Source: UBA1952 sp965200035
GTDB lineage: Bacteria > Bacteroidota > Bacteroidia > Chitinophagales > Chitinophagaceae
Assembly (NCBI GenBank): GCA_965200035.1
Contig: OZ241334.1
Span: 3,286,001 to 3,350,000 of the forward strand
Direction of reading: 5' to 3'
Length of the DNA: 64,000 nucleotides
Within the stretch, counting starts at the first letter, position 1. The number at the start of each line of letters is the position of its first letter. The notes under the pieces are model-generated. The model searched no databases, was not told the origin of the DNA, and saw nothing but the letters and a program-made list of their open reading frames with translations. Positions 24,355 to 33,696 of this stretch are shown piece after piece. The translations under genes were made by a program, and so were the position numbers.

Positions 24355-24987
24355 TCAAATAAACTTATTATCCCGCGCCAGCTTAATCGCATCGGCCTTG
24401 CTGTGCACATCCAGCTTGTGATAAATGTTCTTGATATGGCTTTTGACCGTTTCCAGGTCAATGAACAGCTCATCGGCAATGCGCTTCCGGCTTTTGCCCG
24501 TGCTGATCTGTTCTAAAATCTCTGTTTCCCTGCGCGTCAGCGGCGAAGACTCATTCCGCTGAAAAGAGCCGATCACCATACGGGCAATGTGAGCGCTCAT
24601 AGGCCCGCCGCCTTCCATCACTTCCTGAATGGCCGATACGATCTTTTCGGGCGGCGTGTTTTTAGTAAGATAGCCCGCCGCGCCGCTGCCCAGCGCACGG
24701 AAGATCAGCGTGTCCTGCTCATACACCGTGAGAATGAGCACATACATATCCGGAATCAGCTTCTTCAGCTTCGGCAAAGCATCGATGCCGCTCACGCCCG
24801 GCAGCTCTACATCCAGCAGCAGCACATCCGGATTATCGGCCAGCAGCTTCTTCGCAGCCTCTTCATAAGAGCCATAAGCGCTCACTACCTTATATCCGGG
24901 CGTATTGCTGATGAGGTAGGCATATCCTTCGCGGATCGTTTCATCATCCTCGATAATAGAAACGCGTATGTCAAGATCTCTGCTCAT
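24355..24987 (-). CDS. NarL/LuxR-type response regulator
   Basis: The 210-residue protein has a receiver domain (1-~120) with acidic pair EDDE near 13-16, phospho-acceptor Asp in VLLLDVELPG, the Thr/Lys sites (LTVYE, YLTKNTPPE), and a C-terminal GerE helix-turn-helix (about 148-205: LTRRETEILEQISTGKSRKRIADELFI, VKSHIKNIYHKLDVHSKADAI). It is the natural partner of the sensor kinase encoded upstream on the same strand (25146-28118). Targets are unknown. Confidence 0.93.
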   Translation of the reverse strand: MSRDLDIRVSIIEDDETIREGYAYLISNTPGYKVVSAYGSYEEAAKKLLADNPDVLLLDVELPGVSGIDALPKLKKLIPDMYVLILTVYEQDTLIFRALGSGAAGYLTKNTPPEKIVSAIQEVMEGGGPMSAHIARMVIGSFQRNESSPLTRRETEILEQISTGKSRKRIADELFIDLETVKSHIKNIYHKLDVHSKADAIKLARDNKFI

Positions 24988-24998
24988 TTTTTGGATGT

Positions 24999-25122
24999 TT
25001 TATGTTTCATGTTTTATGTTTCATTGTTCAATCAGCAAGCGAATAAACAATCGGAAGAATGGTTCATGGTAAATATCAAAAACACAGTTATGAGACATGG
25101 AACATAAAACATGAAACATAAA
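24999..25122. repeat. Inverted arms of 7-nt words between regulator and kinase genes
   Basis: Left arm (24995-25027): ATGTTTT ATGTTTC ATGTTTT ATGTTTC ATTGTTC. Right arm (25090-25123): ATGAGAC ATGGAAC ATAAAAC ATGAAAC ATAAAGC. The perfect stem is 22 bp, 24999-25020 with 25101-25122, enclosing an 80-base loop. It lies between two genes that probably form one transcript. Confidence 0.85.
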
Positions 25123-25145
25123 GCTATAACAAGAGGCACTAGAAA

Positions 25146-28118
25146 TCACCCCCTGTTTTGCGGGATTTTAAACTGTAGCAATAAGGTGGTTCCCTTTCCC
25201 GGAGCCGTATCGATGGTCAGTGTGCCATTGAGCCTGTGCGTGCGCGTCTGCATATTCGCAAGGCCATTGCCTCTCTTGACTGTTTCCGGATTAAAACCCT
25301 TCCCATCATCGGAAAGCAGGAGATGAAGCATCAGATCATGGTCCAGCTGAGCGGTGAGGATGACCACTTTCGGGGCTGCATATTTCAGGCAGTTATTCAT
25401 CGCCTCCTTAAAGATCATGATCAGGTTGCGGCTCACATCAAGCGGCAGGCGGTACTGCTGCCACTGCTCATCCGTTCCTGAAAAGCGAAAGTCTATTTCC
25501 GTATCGCCAAACAAATCCTGCCCGAAATCGCGGATGCGGTGCAATATCTCATACAGGTTATCATTGCTCGGCTTCAGCGACCATAAGATGTCGCGCGTGC
25601 CGCTGTACAGCTGTCCCGTATTATCCTGTATCTGGCCGATGATGCGCTCTGCATCCGGTGTTATCGTGCCCAGCTTGCTCTTCAGCACATTAGTCAGCAC
25701 ATTGATGCGTGTCAGCTTATTGCCCACCTCATCATGAAAGTCTTCCGCCGTTCGCTCCCGCACTTTGTTCTGCTCTTCCCGGCGCATAGCGTCCATCATG
25801 CGCAGCCGCGCGCTCTTACGAAGATTGGCTATATACTGCAGCGATACTCCAAGCAAAATGCAGCCCACCAGTACCAGCAGGCGAAACAGTCCGGTCTTAT
25901 GAAAAGGAGTGGCAATGATAAACGGATAATGCAGCGTCGTCACCGCAGCGCGGTTATCATGCGCTGCGCATTGTACCTCCAGCGTATAATTGCCCGGCGG
26001 CAGAGACGAATAAGTAACTGTATTCGTAGCAGCCCATTCGCTCCATTTGCTTTCCAGCCCATTCATCCGGTAGCGGTAGCTGATGCCCGCCTCATCGCTC
26101 AGCGCAATAGCCTGAAAGGTGAACGTAAGATTGTTGTAGCGGTAAGGCAGCTCAAGCTGCTGCGGCACTCCATAGTAGGGCGATACGCCTTCATAAAATG
26201 AACTGTCCGTAATGGGCTCACCAAACAGCTTTACAGACTGAAGCACAATGCTCACCGGGCGCGCAGTTGTCTTCACAATACCCGGCCGGTAATGCATCGC
26301 ACCATTTGTAGTGCCAAACCAGATGCTTCCATCCTGCATGCCAAGCACTGCATTGTGATTGTTTTCAATACCTGTTACGCCCTGCCCGCGGCCATAAAAA
26401 TTGATTGCCGGCGGTAGGTCATTGCCCATGCGAATGCTGTATATCCCATAACCGGTGCCGGCCCATACGGTGCCGTCTTTCGCTGCATAAAGGCTGTAAA
26501 TAAAATCCGAGCGCAGGCCATTTTTCTTATTCACTACAATCGATGTATGGGTGATCGTATCATAGCCAATCGCGCCGTTGTCACTGGTACCTATCCAGAT
26601 GCGGCTGCCCTGTATAGCGAGGCATTGGGGTGTGGCATAGTCAGCAGCAGTACCGGTAATGAAAGGGGTAATTAGCTCATCGCGGTACATACGCAGGCCA
26701 TCGCTGGTAGCCATCAATGCGCTTTGCTTACCCAGCAATAAGAAATCGAGTATCGTTCCCCTGTAGTCCAGCCTGCGAAAAGTATCCTGTTCATAAACGG
26801 CGGCGCTGTTGGAAAATCCCACCCACAGCCTTTGATTTTCTATATCCGCTTTCAGTGCAGATACTGCATTGCCGGGTACCTTATAATCCTTGGCTGTATA
26901 TTGTCTGAAGCTGCTATTGCGGTAGCGCCAAAGCCCTTCTCCACGCGTGCCAATCCACAGATCATCTTTGTAATCGCGCGCCATTGTCACTATATTCGGC
27001 ACATATTTTTTCGGAAAAGGAATGGGCGTTATCCGCTCCTGCGCATACCTGAAAAGCCCCGCGTCGTAAGTGCCCAGGTAAAGCCCGCCGGGACTATCTG
27101 CTGCAAGCCCCATCACCTGTGCGCTCGGCAGGCCAATACGCTCGTCCAGTGAAGTAAACGGCGCTCCGGAGAAGCGATATAGTCCCTGTCCATCCGTAGC
27201 AATCCACAGATTGCCTTCCGCATCATCCAGCAAAGCAAAGATGCTGTTATCCGTCAGCCCGTTTTTCTTCTGATACCGCCGGAAGGTCGTGTCATTGATT
27301 CGCACCACGCCATTGCGCGTGCCCAACCAATAGCTGCCATCACGCGCAGCCGCCATACTGCTGACTCCCCTGAGTATCGCAGCATCCGCATTCAGAGGGC
27401 GATACCAGGACCAGATTCCATCATTTTGCCGAAGCAGTCCTTCCGTAGTAGCAAGCCATAACTGATGGCTATTTTCAAAAATGCCGGTAACTATATACGG
27501 GGCAGCCGTTACAGGTAAGGATGAAGAGGTCCATGTCTTGTTCCTGAGCAGGTAGATCGAGTCTGTTCTGGCCAGTGTCATGTAGAGCGCATCGCCCGAA
27601 GTACAGATAGCGCTTACATTTTTATCCGGCGAAGGGTAAGGAACAGATTGCACTTTCTGATTCCTGACTGCATAAAGCTTTCCGCCGGCAATGCAATAGG
27701 TTCCGTTATCCGTAGTAGGCTGTATGGAGAGAATGACATTTCCCTGCGGATTTTCCGGGCTCTGGAACACATACTGCCGGAAGCTTCTGCCATCGTAAGT
27801 AGCCAGTCCATGATCCGTGCCCACCCACAAGATTCCATTACGATCATACCGGAGCGTATTCACATTATTGGAAGGAAGGCCATCACGGACCGAGTAGCTG
27901 GTAAAAGACCGGCCATCATACCGGGAAAGTCCGCCCAGCGTACCAATCCATAAATGCCCCAGCTTGTCCTGCGCAAGAGAAGTAGCCTGCGATTGTATCA
28001 GTCCCTGCTCAATGCTCAGATTATAGAAAGGATAGCGCTGAGCCTGCACATTCTCTGTAACAAGAATACAAATGATCCCGGCAATCAGCAGCTTTATCAA
28101 AAAGAAGCAATAACGCAT
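25146..28118 (-). CDS. Reg_prop sensor histidine kinase (two beta-propellers, Y_Y_Y, HisKA_3)
   Basis: A 990-residue membrane sensor. After a signal/anchor (RYCFFLIKLLIAGIICILV) come about 14 periplasmic Reg_prop repeats (LGHLWIGTLGGLSRYDG, NGILWVGTDHGLATYDG, ...) making two propellers to about residue 640, then a Y_Y_Y domain (YRYRMNGLESKWSEWAATNTVTYSSLPPGNYTLEVQ), one membrane helix (LFRLLVLVGCILLGVSL), a HisKA_3 dimerisation domain with phospho-His in AEDFHDEVGNKLTR, and an ATPase domain ending NGLANMQTRTHRLNG...GKGTTLLLQF. Unlike many Bacteroides hybrids, it has no fused receiver or AraC domain; the separate NarL regulator downstream fills that role. Such sensors often detect glycans, but the ligand is unknown. 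Confidence 0.92.
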   Translation of the reverse strand: MRYCFFLIKLLIAGIICILVTENVQAQRYPFYNLSIEQGLIQSQATSLAQDKLGHLWIGTLGGLSRYDGRSFTSYSVRDGLPSNNVNTLRYDRNGILWVGTDHGLATYDGRSFRQYVFQSPENPQGNVILSIQPTTDNGTYCIAGGKLYAVRNQKVQSVPYPSPDKNVSAICTSGDALYMTLARTDSIYLLRNKTWTSSSLPVTAAPYIVTGIFENSHQLWLATTEGLLRQNDGIWSWYRPLNADAAILRGVSSMAAARDGSYWLGTRNGVVRINDTTFRRYQKKNGLTDNSIFALLDDAEGNLWIATDGQGLYRFSGAPFTSLDERIGLPSAQVMGLAADSPGGLYLGTYDAGLFRYAQERITPIPFPKKYVPNIVTMARDYKDDLWIGTRGEGLWRYRNSSFRQYTAKDYKVPGNAVSALKADIENQRLWVGFSNSAAVYEQDTFRRLDYRGTILDFLLLGKQSALMATSDGLRMYRDELITPFITGTAADYATPQCLAIQGSRIWIGTSDNGAIGYDTITHTSIVVNKKNGLRSDFIYSLYAAKDGTVWAGTGYGIYSIRMGNDLPPAINFYGRGQGVTGIENNHNAVLGMQDGSIWFGTTNGAMHYRPGIVKTTARPVSIVLQSVKLFGEPITDSSFYEGVSPYYGVPQQLELPYRYNNLTFTFQAIALSDEAGISYRYRMNGLESKWSEWAATNTVTYSSLPPGNYTLEVQCAAHDNRAAVTTLHYPFIIATPFHKTGLFRLLVLVGCILLGVSLQYIANLRKSARLRMMDAMRREEQNKVRERTAEDFHDEVGNKLTRINVLTNVLKSKLGTITPDAERIIGQIQDNTGQLYSGTRDILWSLKPSNDNLYEILHRIRDFGQDLFGDTEIDFRFSGTDEQWQQYRLPLDVSRNLIMIFKEAMNNCLKYAAPKVVILTAQLDHDLMLHLLLSDDGKGFNPETVKRGNGLANMQTRTHRLNGTLTIDTAPGKGTTLLLQFKIPQNRG

Positions 28119-28259
28119 CAGAGCAAATGTAATTCAGAAGCAGGGTGAAAAGGAAGGGTAGAAGCGGCACAAAACCATCTTAAAAATAAGTGAAGCGCGC
28201 GTAGTGACTAGCACTAAAATTGTAGTTTCGCGCAGTCTTTTCAAAAATATTGCATCAAC

Positions 28260-29537
28260 ATGTCAGATACACAGAAAATAACGATGGGCGGCAACGGAAA
28301 ACTGAACGTTCCGGACCGCCCGGTCATTCCATTCATTGAAGGCGACGGCATCGGTCCCGATGTATGGCGCGCCAGCCGTACGGTGCTGGATGCTGCCGTA
28401 GCGCTGGCGTACAGCGGCAAGCGCTCGATTGAATGGAAAGAAGTGCTGGCAGGTGAAAAAGCATTCAATCAAACGGGCGAATGGCTGCCTGTGGCTACGC
28501 TGGATGCGGCCAAGGAATATCTGGTATCCATCAAAGGTCCGCTCACTACGCCTGTAGGCGGCGGTATCCGCTCGCTCAACGTGGCCATGCGTCAGGAGCT
28601 TGATCTTTATGTATGCCTCCGTCCCGTACATTGGTTTCAGGGGGTCCCTTCTCCGCTTCGCCATCCTGAAAAAGTGGATTTTGTCATTTTCAGAGAGAAT
28701 ACGGAAGACATTTATGCAGGCATCGAATTCAGCAACGACAGCGCAGAAGCTAAAAAGCTGCTTGCCTTCCTGACCGATGAGCTGGGAGTATCCAAGAAAA
28801 TACGCTTTCCTGAAACTTCCTCGTTTGGCATCAAGCCGGTGTCTAAAGACGGCTCCGAGCGCCTGATCCGCGCCGCCATTGAATATGCGATAGAGCACCG
28901 CAAACCATCGGTGACCATCGTGCACAAAGGCAACATCATGAAGTACACAGAAGGCTATTTCAAGATGTGGGGCTACGAGCTGGCGGTACGTGAATTTGGC
29001 GAAAAGGTTTACACCTGGGAGCAATGGGAAAAAACCAAAAAGGCATCCGGCGAGGAAGAGGCTAATAAAGAAATGAAAGCGGCGGCAGTGTCTGGTAAGA
29101 TCATTATTAAAGATGTGATCGCCGATAATTTCCTGCAACAGATATTGCTTGCGCCTCAGGATTATTCTGTAGTAGCTACGCTCAACCTCAATGGAGATTA
29201 TATCTCCGATGCGGCTGCGGCTGCGGTAGGCGGCATCGGCATCGCGCCGGGCGCCAACATCAATTATACTACCGGCTACGCCGTATTTGAAGCCACGCAC
29301 GGCACCGCGCCACGTTTCGCTAATACCGATACCATGAATCCTTCGTCGCTCATACTGAGTGGCGTAATGATGCTGGAATATATGGGCTGGAAAGAAGCGG
29401 CGGACCTGATCATAAAAGCGTTGAAGACAACCATCATGCGCAAGCGAGTGACCATTGACTTTTATAACCTCATGCACGATGCAACGCTGCTCAAGACCAG
29501 CGAATTTGCCCATGAGATCGTAAAAGCCATGAACTGA
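28260..29537 (+). CDS. icd: Isocitrate dehydrogenase (NADP type)
   Basis: Icd oxidises isocitrate to 2-oxoglutarate and CO2 in the TCA cycle. The 425-residue product is the E. coli-like homodimer type: IPFIEGDGIGPDVW, the substrate loop TTPVGGGIRSLNVAMRQELDLYVCLRPV with the phosphorylatable Ser, VIFRENTEDIYAGIEF, TIVHKGNIMKYTEG, and the cofactor region EATHGTAPRFANTDTMNPSSLILS. ATG 28260 gives MSDTQKITMGGNGKLNVPDRPVI. It precedes deoC, with a heptamer-word repeat between. Confidence 0.96.
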   Translation: MSDTQKITMGGNGKLNVPDRPVIPFIEGDGIGPDVWRASRTVLDAAVALAYSGKRSIEWKEVLAGEKAFNQTGEWLPVATLDAAKEYLVSIKGPLTTPVGGGIRSLNVAMRQELDLYVCLRPVHWFQGVPSPLRHPEKVDFVIFRENTEDIYAGIEFSNDSAEAKKLLAFLTDELGVSKKIRFPETSSFGIKPVSKDGSERLIRAAIEYAIEHRKPSVTIVHKGNIMKYTEGYFKMWGYELAVREFGEKVYTWEQWEKTKKASGEEEANKEMKAAAVSGKIIIKDVIADNFLQQILLAPQDYSVVATLNLNGDYISDAAAAAVGGIGIAPGANINYTTGYAVFEATHGTAPRFANTDTMNPSSLILSGVMMLEYMGWKEAADLIIKALKTTIMRKRVTIDFYNLMHDATLLKTSEFAHEIVKAMN

Positions 29538-29539
29538 TT

Positions 29540-29613
29540 TTTAAGTAAAAAGTAAAAAGGTAAAAGTCAAAAATGATGTATTGAATGGCCTTTTTACTTT
29601 TTCATTTTTAATT
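29540..29613. repeat. Inverted arms of 7-nt words, icd-deoC spacer
   Basis: Left: AAGTAAA AAGTAAA AAGGTAA AAGTCAA. Right: CCTTTTT ACTTTTT CATTTTT. The perfect stem is 14 bp, 29547-29560 with 29589-29602, loop 28 bases. The element fills almost the whole spacer. Confidence 0.8.
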
Positions 29614-29621
29614 GTTTCCAG

Positions 29622-30284
29622 ATGAATATAGCCGCCTATATCGATCACACTGTTCTTAAGCCAGAAACTACTTATGCCGATATTGGCAAGCTTTGTCGCG
29701 AGGCTGAAGAAGCGCATTTTGCCGCTGTATGCGTTCCGCCGTATTATGTGACTAATGCAAAAGCGCTGTTGGCTGGTACGTCTGTGCTGGTAGCTACCGT
29801 GATTGGTTTCCCATTTGGCTATCAGAGCATCTCTTCCAAAATTGCAGAGATCGGAAAAGTCATCGCTGATGGTGCGGATGAGCTGGATATGGTGATTAAC
29901 CTTGCGGCGCTGAAAAGCAATGACTGGGATTATCTGACTCAGGAAATTGCTGATTGTATTGCTCCGGTAAAACAAGCGGAGAAGGTGATCAAAATAATTG
30001 TGGAAAGCGGTATTCTTACTGAAGAAGAGCTTGAAAAATGCTGTGCCCTATATGGCAGCTTCGGCATCGATTTTATGAAAACCTCTACCGGATATGCGGC
30101 TGTTGGTGCCACGGTGCAAGCTATAAAAACCATGCGCCGGTTGCTTCCGGGGACGATTAAGATCAAAGCATCCGGTGGTATTCGTGCTTACGCATTTGCC
30201 AAGGAGCTGATCGATGCAGGCGCAGACCGGCTGGGCTGCTCTGCCGGCGTACAAATACTTAATGAAGCCAAAGCCGCAGAATAG
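29622..30284 (+). CDS. deoC: Deoxyribose-phosphate aldolase
   Basis: DeoC splits 2-deoxyribose 5-phosphate into glyceraldehyde 3-phosphate and acetaldehyde in deoxynucleoside breakdown. The 220-residue TIM barrel shows IDHTVLKPETT, AVCVPPYYV, VATVIGFPFG, DELDMVINLAALKSNDW, the active-site lysine motifs KIIVESGIL and FMKTSTGY, and IKASGGIRAYAFAKELIDAGADRLG. The Schiff-base lysine is in the FMKTSTGY motif. It lies between icd and a SPOR-domain gene on the same strand. Confidence 0.96.
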   Translation: MNIAAYIDHTVLKPETTYADIGKLCREAEEAHFAAVCVPPYYVTNAKALLAGTSVLVATVIGFPFGYQSISSKIAEIGKVIADGADELDMVINLAALKSNDWDYLTQEIADCIAPVKQAEKVIKIIVESGILTEEELEKCCALYGSFGIDFMKTSTGYAAVGATVQAIKTMRRLLPGTIKIKASGGIRAYAFAKELIDAGADRLGCSAGVQILNEAKAAE

Positions 30285-30286
30285 GC

Positions 30287-30294
30287 TACTTTTG
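30287..30294 (+). promoter_or_regulatory. Promoter -7 box of the SPOR-domain gene
   Basis: TACTTTTG, a perfect TAnnTTTG match, begins 2 bases after the deoC stop and 37 bases before the ATG at 30332. Confidence 0.6.
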
Positions 30295-30331
30295 CAGCAT
30301 CTTACGGCAGGCTTTCATTATAAAAATATTC

Positions 30332-30784
30332 ATGAAGCATTTTACCCTAACGTTTTTTATTGTCGCAATTTTTTCGATCAAAGCTTTTGCAGCGCAAGCC
30401 GGCGAGTCTGCTGACTCTACAGCACATGGTGTGATCTTGCATGCTGATGATCGCCTGGATCTTATCGTGCGCCATACAGAGCCAAAGGTTACGCATCCCG
30501 GTCGCCGAGCGGGCATGATTACCTCTGGCCGTGGCTATCGGGTACAGATATACAGCGGTTCGGACCGCAATGTTGCCACGCAGCGCAAGATCGATTTTCT
30601 CCGTCGCTATCCCGGTACACGCACCTATTTGACCTATATTGCTCCAACCTTTCGGGTGAAAGTGGGCGATTTTAAAGACCGTAAATCTGCACAGGTGATG
30701 TATCAGCAGGTGAGCCGTTTGTACAATCCCTGCATGGTCGTGAACGATATCATTGAGATCAATTCTTTTCACAATAATGATTGA
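30332..30784 (+). CDS. SPOR-domain exported protein
   Basis: A 150-residue protein with a signal peptide (MKHFTLTFFIVAIFSIKAFA) and a C-terminal SPOR domain (about 72-145: GRGYRVQIYSGSDRNVATQRKIDFLRR, TYLTYIAPTFRVKVGDFKDRKSAQ). SPOR domains bind denuded peptidoglycan, often at division sites. The stop overlaps the start of the next gene by 8 bases, so the two are translationally linked. Its exact role is unknown. Confidence 0.85.
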   Translation: MKHFTLTFFIVAIFSIKAFAAQAGESADSTAHGVILHADDRLDLIVRHTEPKVTHPGRRAGMITSGRGYRVQIYSGSDRNVATQRKIDFLRRYPGTRTYLTYIAPTFRVKVGDFKDRKSAQVMYQQVSRLYNPCMVVNDIIEINSFHNND

Positions 30785-31967
30785 GGCAATCAAGGAGCTG
30801 GCCCGGCAGGGCTTTCCTGAGTGGCAGCGCATCCGCCATCACATTCACGCTCACCCTGAGCTTTCCTTTGAAGAATTTAATACAGCAGCTTTTATATCTG
30901 AGCAGCTTACTAAATGGGATATACCACACCAGACGGGCATTGCAGGAACCGGCATATCCGGTATATTGGCGGGCAGAACTACGAACGGAAAATGCATTGC
31001 CATTCGTGCCGAGCTGGATGCGCTTCCTATAAAGGAAGCAAACAGCACAGCTTATATTTCGAAGCGTGAAGGTGTGATGCATGCCTGCGGCCACGATGTA
31101 CATGCTACGTGCCTGCTTGGAGTGCTGCGCATTCTGCAGAATCTGAAAAACGATTGGGAAGGTCAGATCAAATTCATCTTTCAGCCGGGCGAAGAAAAAC
31201 ATCCCGGCGGCGGCAGCCTGATGATTGCGGATGGCATTCTGGAAAATCCCAAAGTAGATGCCATGCTGGGAATACATGTGTATCCAACCTTACCGGCAGG
31301 ATTTGTAGGCTTCAGAAGTGGACAGTACATGGCCGCTACGGATGAAATACATATCACCATTCACGGAAAAGGAGGACATGCAGCCTTACCCCATCAGACC
31401 ATTGACCCGATTGCCATCAGCGCACAGATCATTACTTCATTACAGCAAGTCATCTCCCGCCGCAGCAATCCCGTATCACCTTCTGTGCTCAGCTTTGGGC
31501 GTATAGCCGGCGGTACGGTGAACAATGTTATTCCTGATACGGTAGAGCTATCCGGTACGCTGCGTACGATGGATGAAGAGTGGCGTGAGGAAGCGCACGG
31601 CCTCATCAAAGATATCGTGAACAATATCTGCAGCGCTTTCGGCGCAACGGCGACTATAGAAATTCCGAAAGGCTATCCTTCTCTTTATAATAATCCTGAG
31701 CTTACGCAACAGGCAGAAACGCTGGCCAAAGAGTTTCTTGGCGATGAACAGGTAAAAACACTGGATCTGCGGATGACTGCGGATGACTTTGCTTTCTATG
31801 GGCACAAGGTACCGGGCTGTTTTTTTCGGATAGGTACCAATCACGATGGGAAAGAATTCACGGCATCTGTACACAATCCTCATTTCGATATTGATGAGCA
31901 GGCAATGATTACTGCGATTGGCACAATGGCATGGATAGCCGCAAATACGGCTTCCGTCCAGTCCTGA
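30777..31967 (+). CDS. M20-family amidohydrolase (hippurate/N-acyl amino acid hydrolase type)
   Basis: M20D enzymes release amino acids from N-acyl precursors with a metal pair. ATG 30777 gives 396 residues starting MIEAIKELARQGFPEWQRIRHHIHAHPELSFEE; an earlier ATG at 30753 would overlap the SPOR gene more. Visible motifs: RAELDALPI, MHACGHDVHATCLLG (metal ligands), FIFQPGEEKHPGG (catalytic Glu) and the dimerisation domain insert (IHGKGGHAALPHQTIDPI). No signal peptide, so cytoplasmic. It overlaps the SPOR gene by 8 bases. Confidence 0.92.
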   Translation: MIEAIKELARQGFPEWQRIRHHIHAHPELSFEEFNTAAFISEQLTKWDIPHQTGIAGTGISGILAGRTTNGKCIAIRAELDALPIKEANSTAYISKREGVMHACGHDVHATCLLGVLRILQNLKNDWEGQIKFIFQPGEEKHPGGGSLMIADGILENPKVDAMLGIHVYPTLPAGFVGFRSGQYMAATDEIHITIHGKGGHAALPHQTIDPIAISAQIITSLQQVISRRSNPVSPSVLSFGRIAGGTVNNVIPDTVELSGTLRTMDEEWREEAHGLIKDIVNNICSAFGATATIEIPKGYPSLYNNPELTQQAETLAKEFLGDEQVKTLDLRMTADDFAFYGHKVPGCFFRIGTNHDGKEFTASVHNPHFDIDEQAMITAIGTMAWIAANTASVQS

Positions 31968-31990
31968 TATTTTAAATCCTCAGCAATCAA

Positions 31991-32025
31991 AATAAAAACG
32001 CCGGATAAAATTTTTATCCGGCGTT
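31991..32025 (-). terminator. Terminator of phoH
   Basis: A perfect 14-bp stem AACGCCGGATAAAA/TTTTATCCGGCGTT (31997-32010 with 32012-32025) lies between convergent genes. The T-rich tail is on the minus strand, so it serves phoH best, though it may block both directions. Confidence 0.85.
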
Positions 32026-32029
32026 GCTG

Positions 32030-33061
32030 TTACTTGTTCATGTTATTTTCTTCCCTTCTGCGCTCCAGTCGTTCATCTTCGCGCTTCTTGTCATACTCTT
32101 CCTCGCGTTCCTGTTCCTTATCGTAAGCACGGATAATGGATTTCACCAAGCGGTGACGCACCACATCGCTCTCATCCAGTGGAACGTGGGCAATGCCATC
32201 AATATTCCTCAGGATACGTGTTGCTTTTAACAGGCCGGATTTCTGATTCTTCGGAAGATCCACCTGAGTTAAGTCGCCCGTAATAATTGCTTTTGCGGAT
32301 GCACCAATACGTGTAAGGAACATTTTCAGCTGAAGGTCGGTCGCATTCTGAGCCTCATCCAGGATGATGAATGCATTGTCCAGCGTACGGCCACGCATAT
32401 AAGCCAGCGGCGCAATCTCAATGATGCGGTTGGCCATATAATACGTCAGCTTATCGGATGGCAGCATATCATCCAGCGCATCATAAAGCGGGCGCAGATA
32501 CGGATCAATTTTCTCTTTCAGATCGCCGGGCAGGAAGCCGAGGCTTTCACCCGCTTCCACTGCTGGTCGTGTAAGAATGATCTTGCGGACTGCTTTATTC
32601 TTCAATGCGCGAACGGCGAGTGCAACGGCCGTATAGGTTTTACCCGTACCGGCAGGGCCTACGGCAAAGATTATATCGTTTTTCTCGGTTACAGTGGCCA
32701 TCAGCTTTTGATTGGCCGTTTTGGCGCGGATCACTTTGCCATTCGGACCAAAAACAAGGATGTCATTGCTACCTGCATCTGAGATCACCGGATTTTCACC
32801 GCCGCCTTCTTCATCGCCCAGGATCTGAGAGAAATACTGCTCGCTCAGGTGGCCATTTCGTTCAAGATATTTCACCACATGGCCGATACGTTCCTGAGCA
32901 TTGGCCACTTCTTGCGCCTGGCCGGATATCTTTACCTGCGAGCCACGGGAAAGAATCTTGAGTAGCGGGAATTTTTTCTTTAACAGGTCGAACTTACTGT
33001 TATTGATACCGAAAAATTCAATCGGATTTATTGTTTCGAGATTGATGATTGCTTCTGTCAA
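32030..33061 (-). CDS. phoH: PhoH-like ATPase
   Basis: PhoH-like P-loop ATPases are linked to RNA metabolism and often sit near ybeY. The 343-residue protein has an N-terminal KH-like/region with PIEFFGINNSKFDLLKKKFP, the Walker A GPAGTGKTYTAVALA, the RPAVEAGESLGFLPGD motif, Walker B AFIILDEAQN and ITGDLTQVDLP. The start is a TTG at 33061 (MTEAIINLETINPIEFFG); no in-frame ATG fits. The last 40 residues are an unusual charged run (DKEQEREEEYDKKREDERLE). Confidence 0.93.
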   Translation of the reverse strand: MTEAIINLETINPIEFFGINNSKFDLLKKKFPLLKILSRGSQVKISGQAQEVANAQERIGHVVKYLERNGHLSEQYFSQILGDEEGGGENPVISDAGSNDILVFGPNGKVIRAKTANQKLMATVTEKNDIIFAVGPAGTGKTYTAVALAVRALKNKAVRKIILTRPAVEAGESLGFLPGDLKEKIDPYLRPLYDALDDMLPSDKLTYYMANRIIEIAPLAYMRGRTLDNAFIILDEAQNATDLQLKMFLTRIGASAKAIITGDLTQVDLPKNQKSGLLKATRILRNIDGIAHVPLDESDVVRHRLVKSIIRAYDKEQEREEEYDKKREDERLERRREENNMNK

Positions 33062-33128
33062 AGTATCGCTGTTTAAGTGCTAACTAAGTTAAAGAAAAAA
33101 CCGCGCCAGGCGTGTTGCGAAAAGGTTA

Positions 33129-33584
33129 TTAAATCTTGTATTCCTGCGCTTTAAAGGCAGCTACGCGCTCGGCGATTTTCGGGTCACTTAAGGCAAAAAT
33201 TCGGGCTGCCAGCACAGCGGCGTTGCGTGCTCCGGCCTTGCCAACTGCCAGTGTGCCCACGGGCAATCCGGCAGGCATCTGTACAATGCTGTAAAGCGCA
33301 TCTATACCGCCCGGCAATCCTCCATCCAGCGGAACACCCAGCACAGGAAGAGAAGTGTAAGCAGCACATACGCCCGGCAGTGCTGCGGCCATGCCTGCCG
33401 CCGCGATTATTACGCCAAACCCTTTGTCCTGCGCGCTGACCATCAGGTCTTTTACCTTATCGGGATTGCGGTGCGCGGAGGCTACTACCATCTCGTCTTC
33501 GATGCCGAAAAATTCCAGCCATTTTTTGCTTTCCTGCATTACCGGCTCATCACTCTGAGAGCCCATGATGATCATCACTTTCAT
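33129..33584 (-). CDS. purE: N5-carboxyaminoimidazole ribonucleotide mutase
   Basis: PurE (class I) converts N5-CAIR to CAIR in purine synthesis. ATG 33584 gives 151 residues: MKVMIIMGSQSDEPVMQE, ASAHRNPDKV, GFGVIIAAAGMAAALPGV, PVLGVPLDGGLPGGIDALYSIVQMPAGLPVGTLAVGKAGARNAAVLA. All class I motifs, including the SxxSD and SAHR sites, are present. A longer frame to 33656 adds 24 residues that are not part of the family. purK is not adjacent. Confidence 0.96.
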   Translation of the reverse strand: MKVMIIMGSQSDEPVMQESKKWLEFFGIEDEMVVASAHRNPDKVKDLMVSAQDKGFGVIIAAAGMAAALPGVCAAYTSLPVLGVPLDGGLPGGIDALYSIVQMPAGLPVGTLAVGKAGARNAAVLAARIFALSDPKIAERVAAFKAQEYKI

Positions 33585-33696
33585 TCGGATAAAAATTAGA
33601 CAGCCAAGATAAAACACGAAGCTGCGGTGGCGAAAAATAGTTGTCAACAAATACACACTCCCTGTAATTCTGTACTGGTATTATCTTTATAGCCTC

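Noticed and set aside
28263..29513. 416-codon minus-strand frame opposite icd
   Set aside because: Long only because of the codon bias of icd; no domain or start signal.
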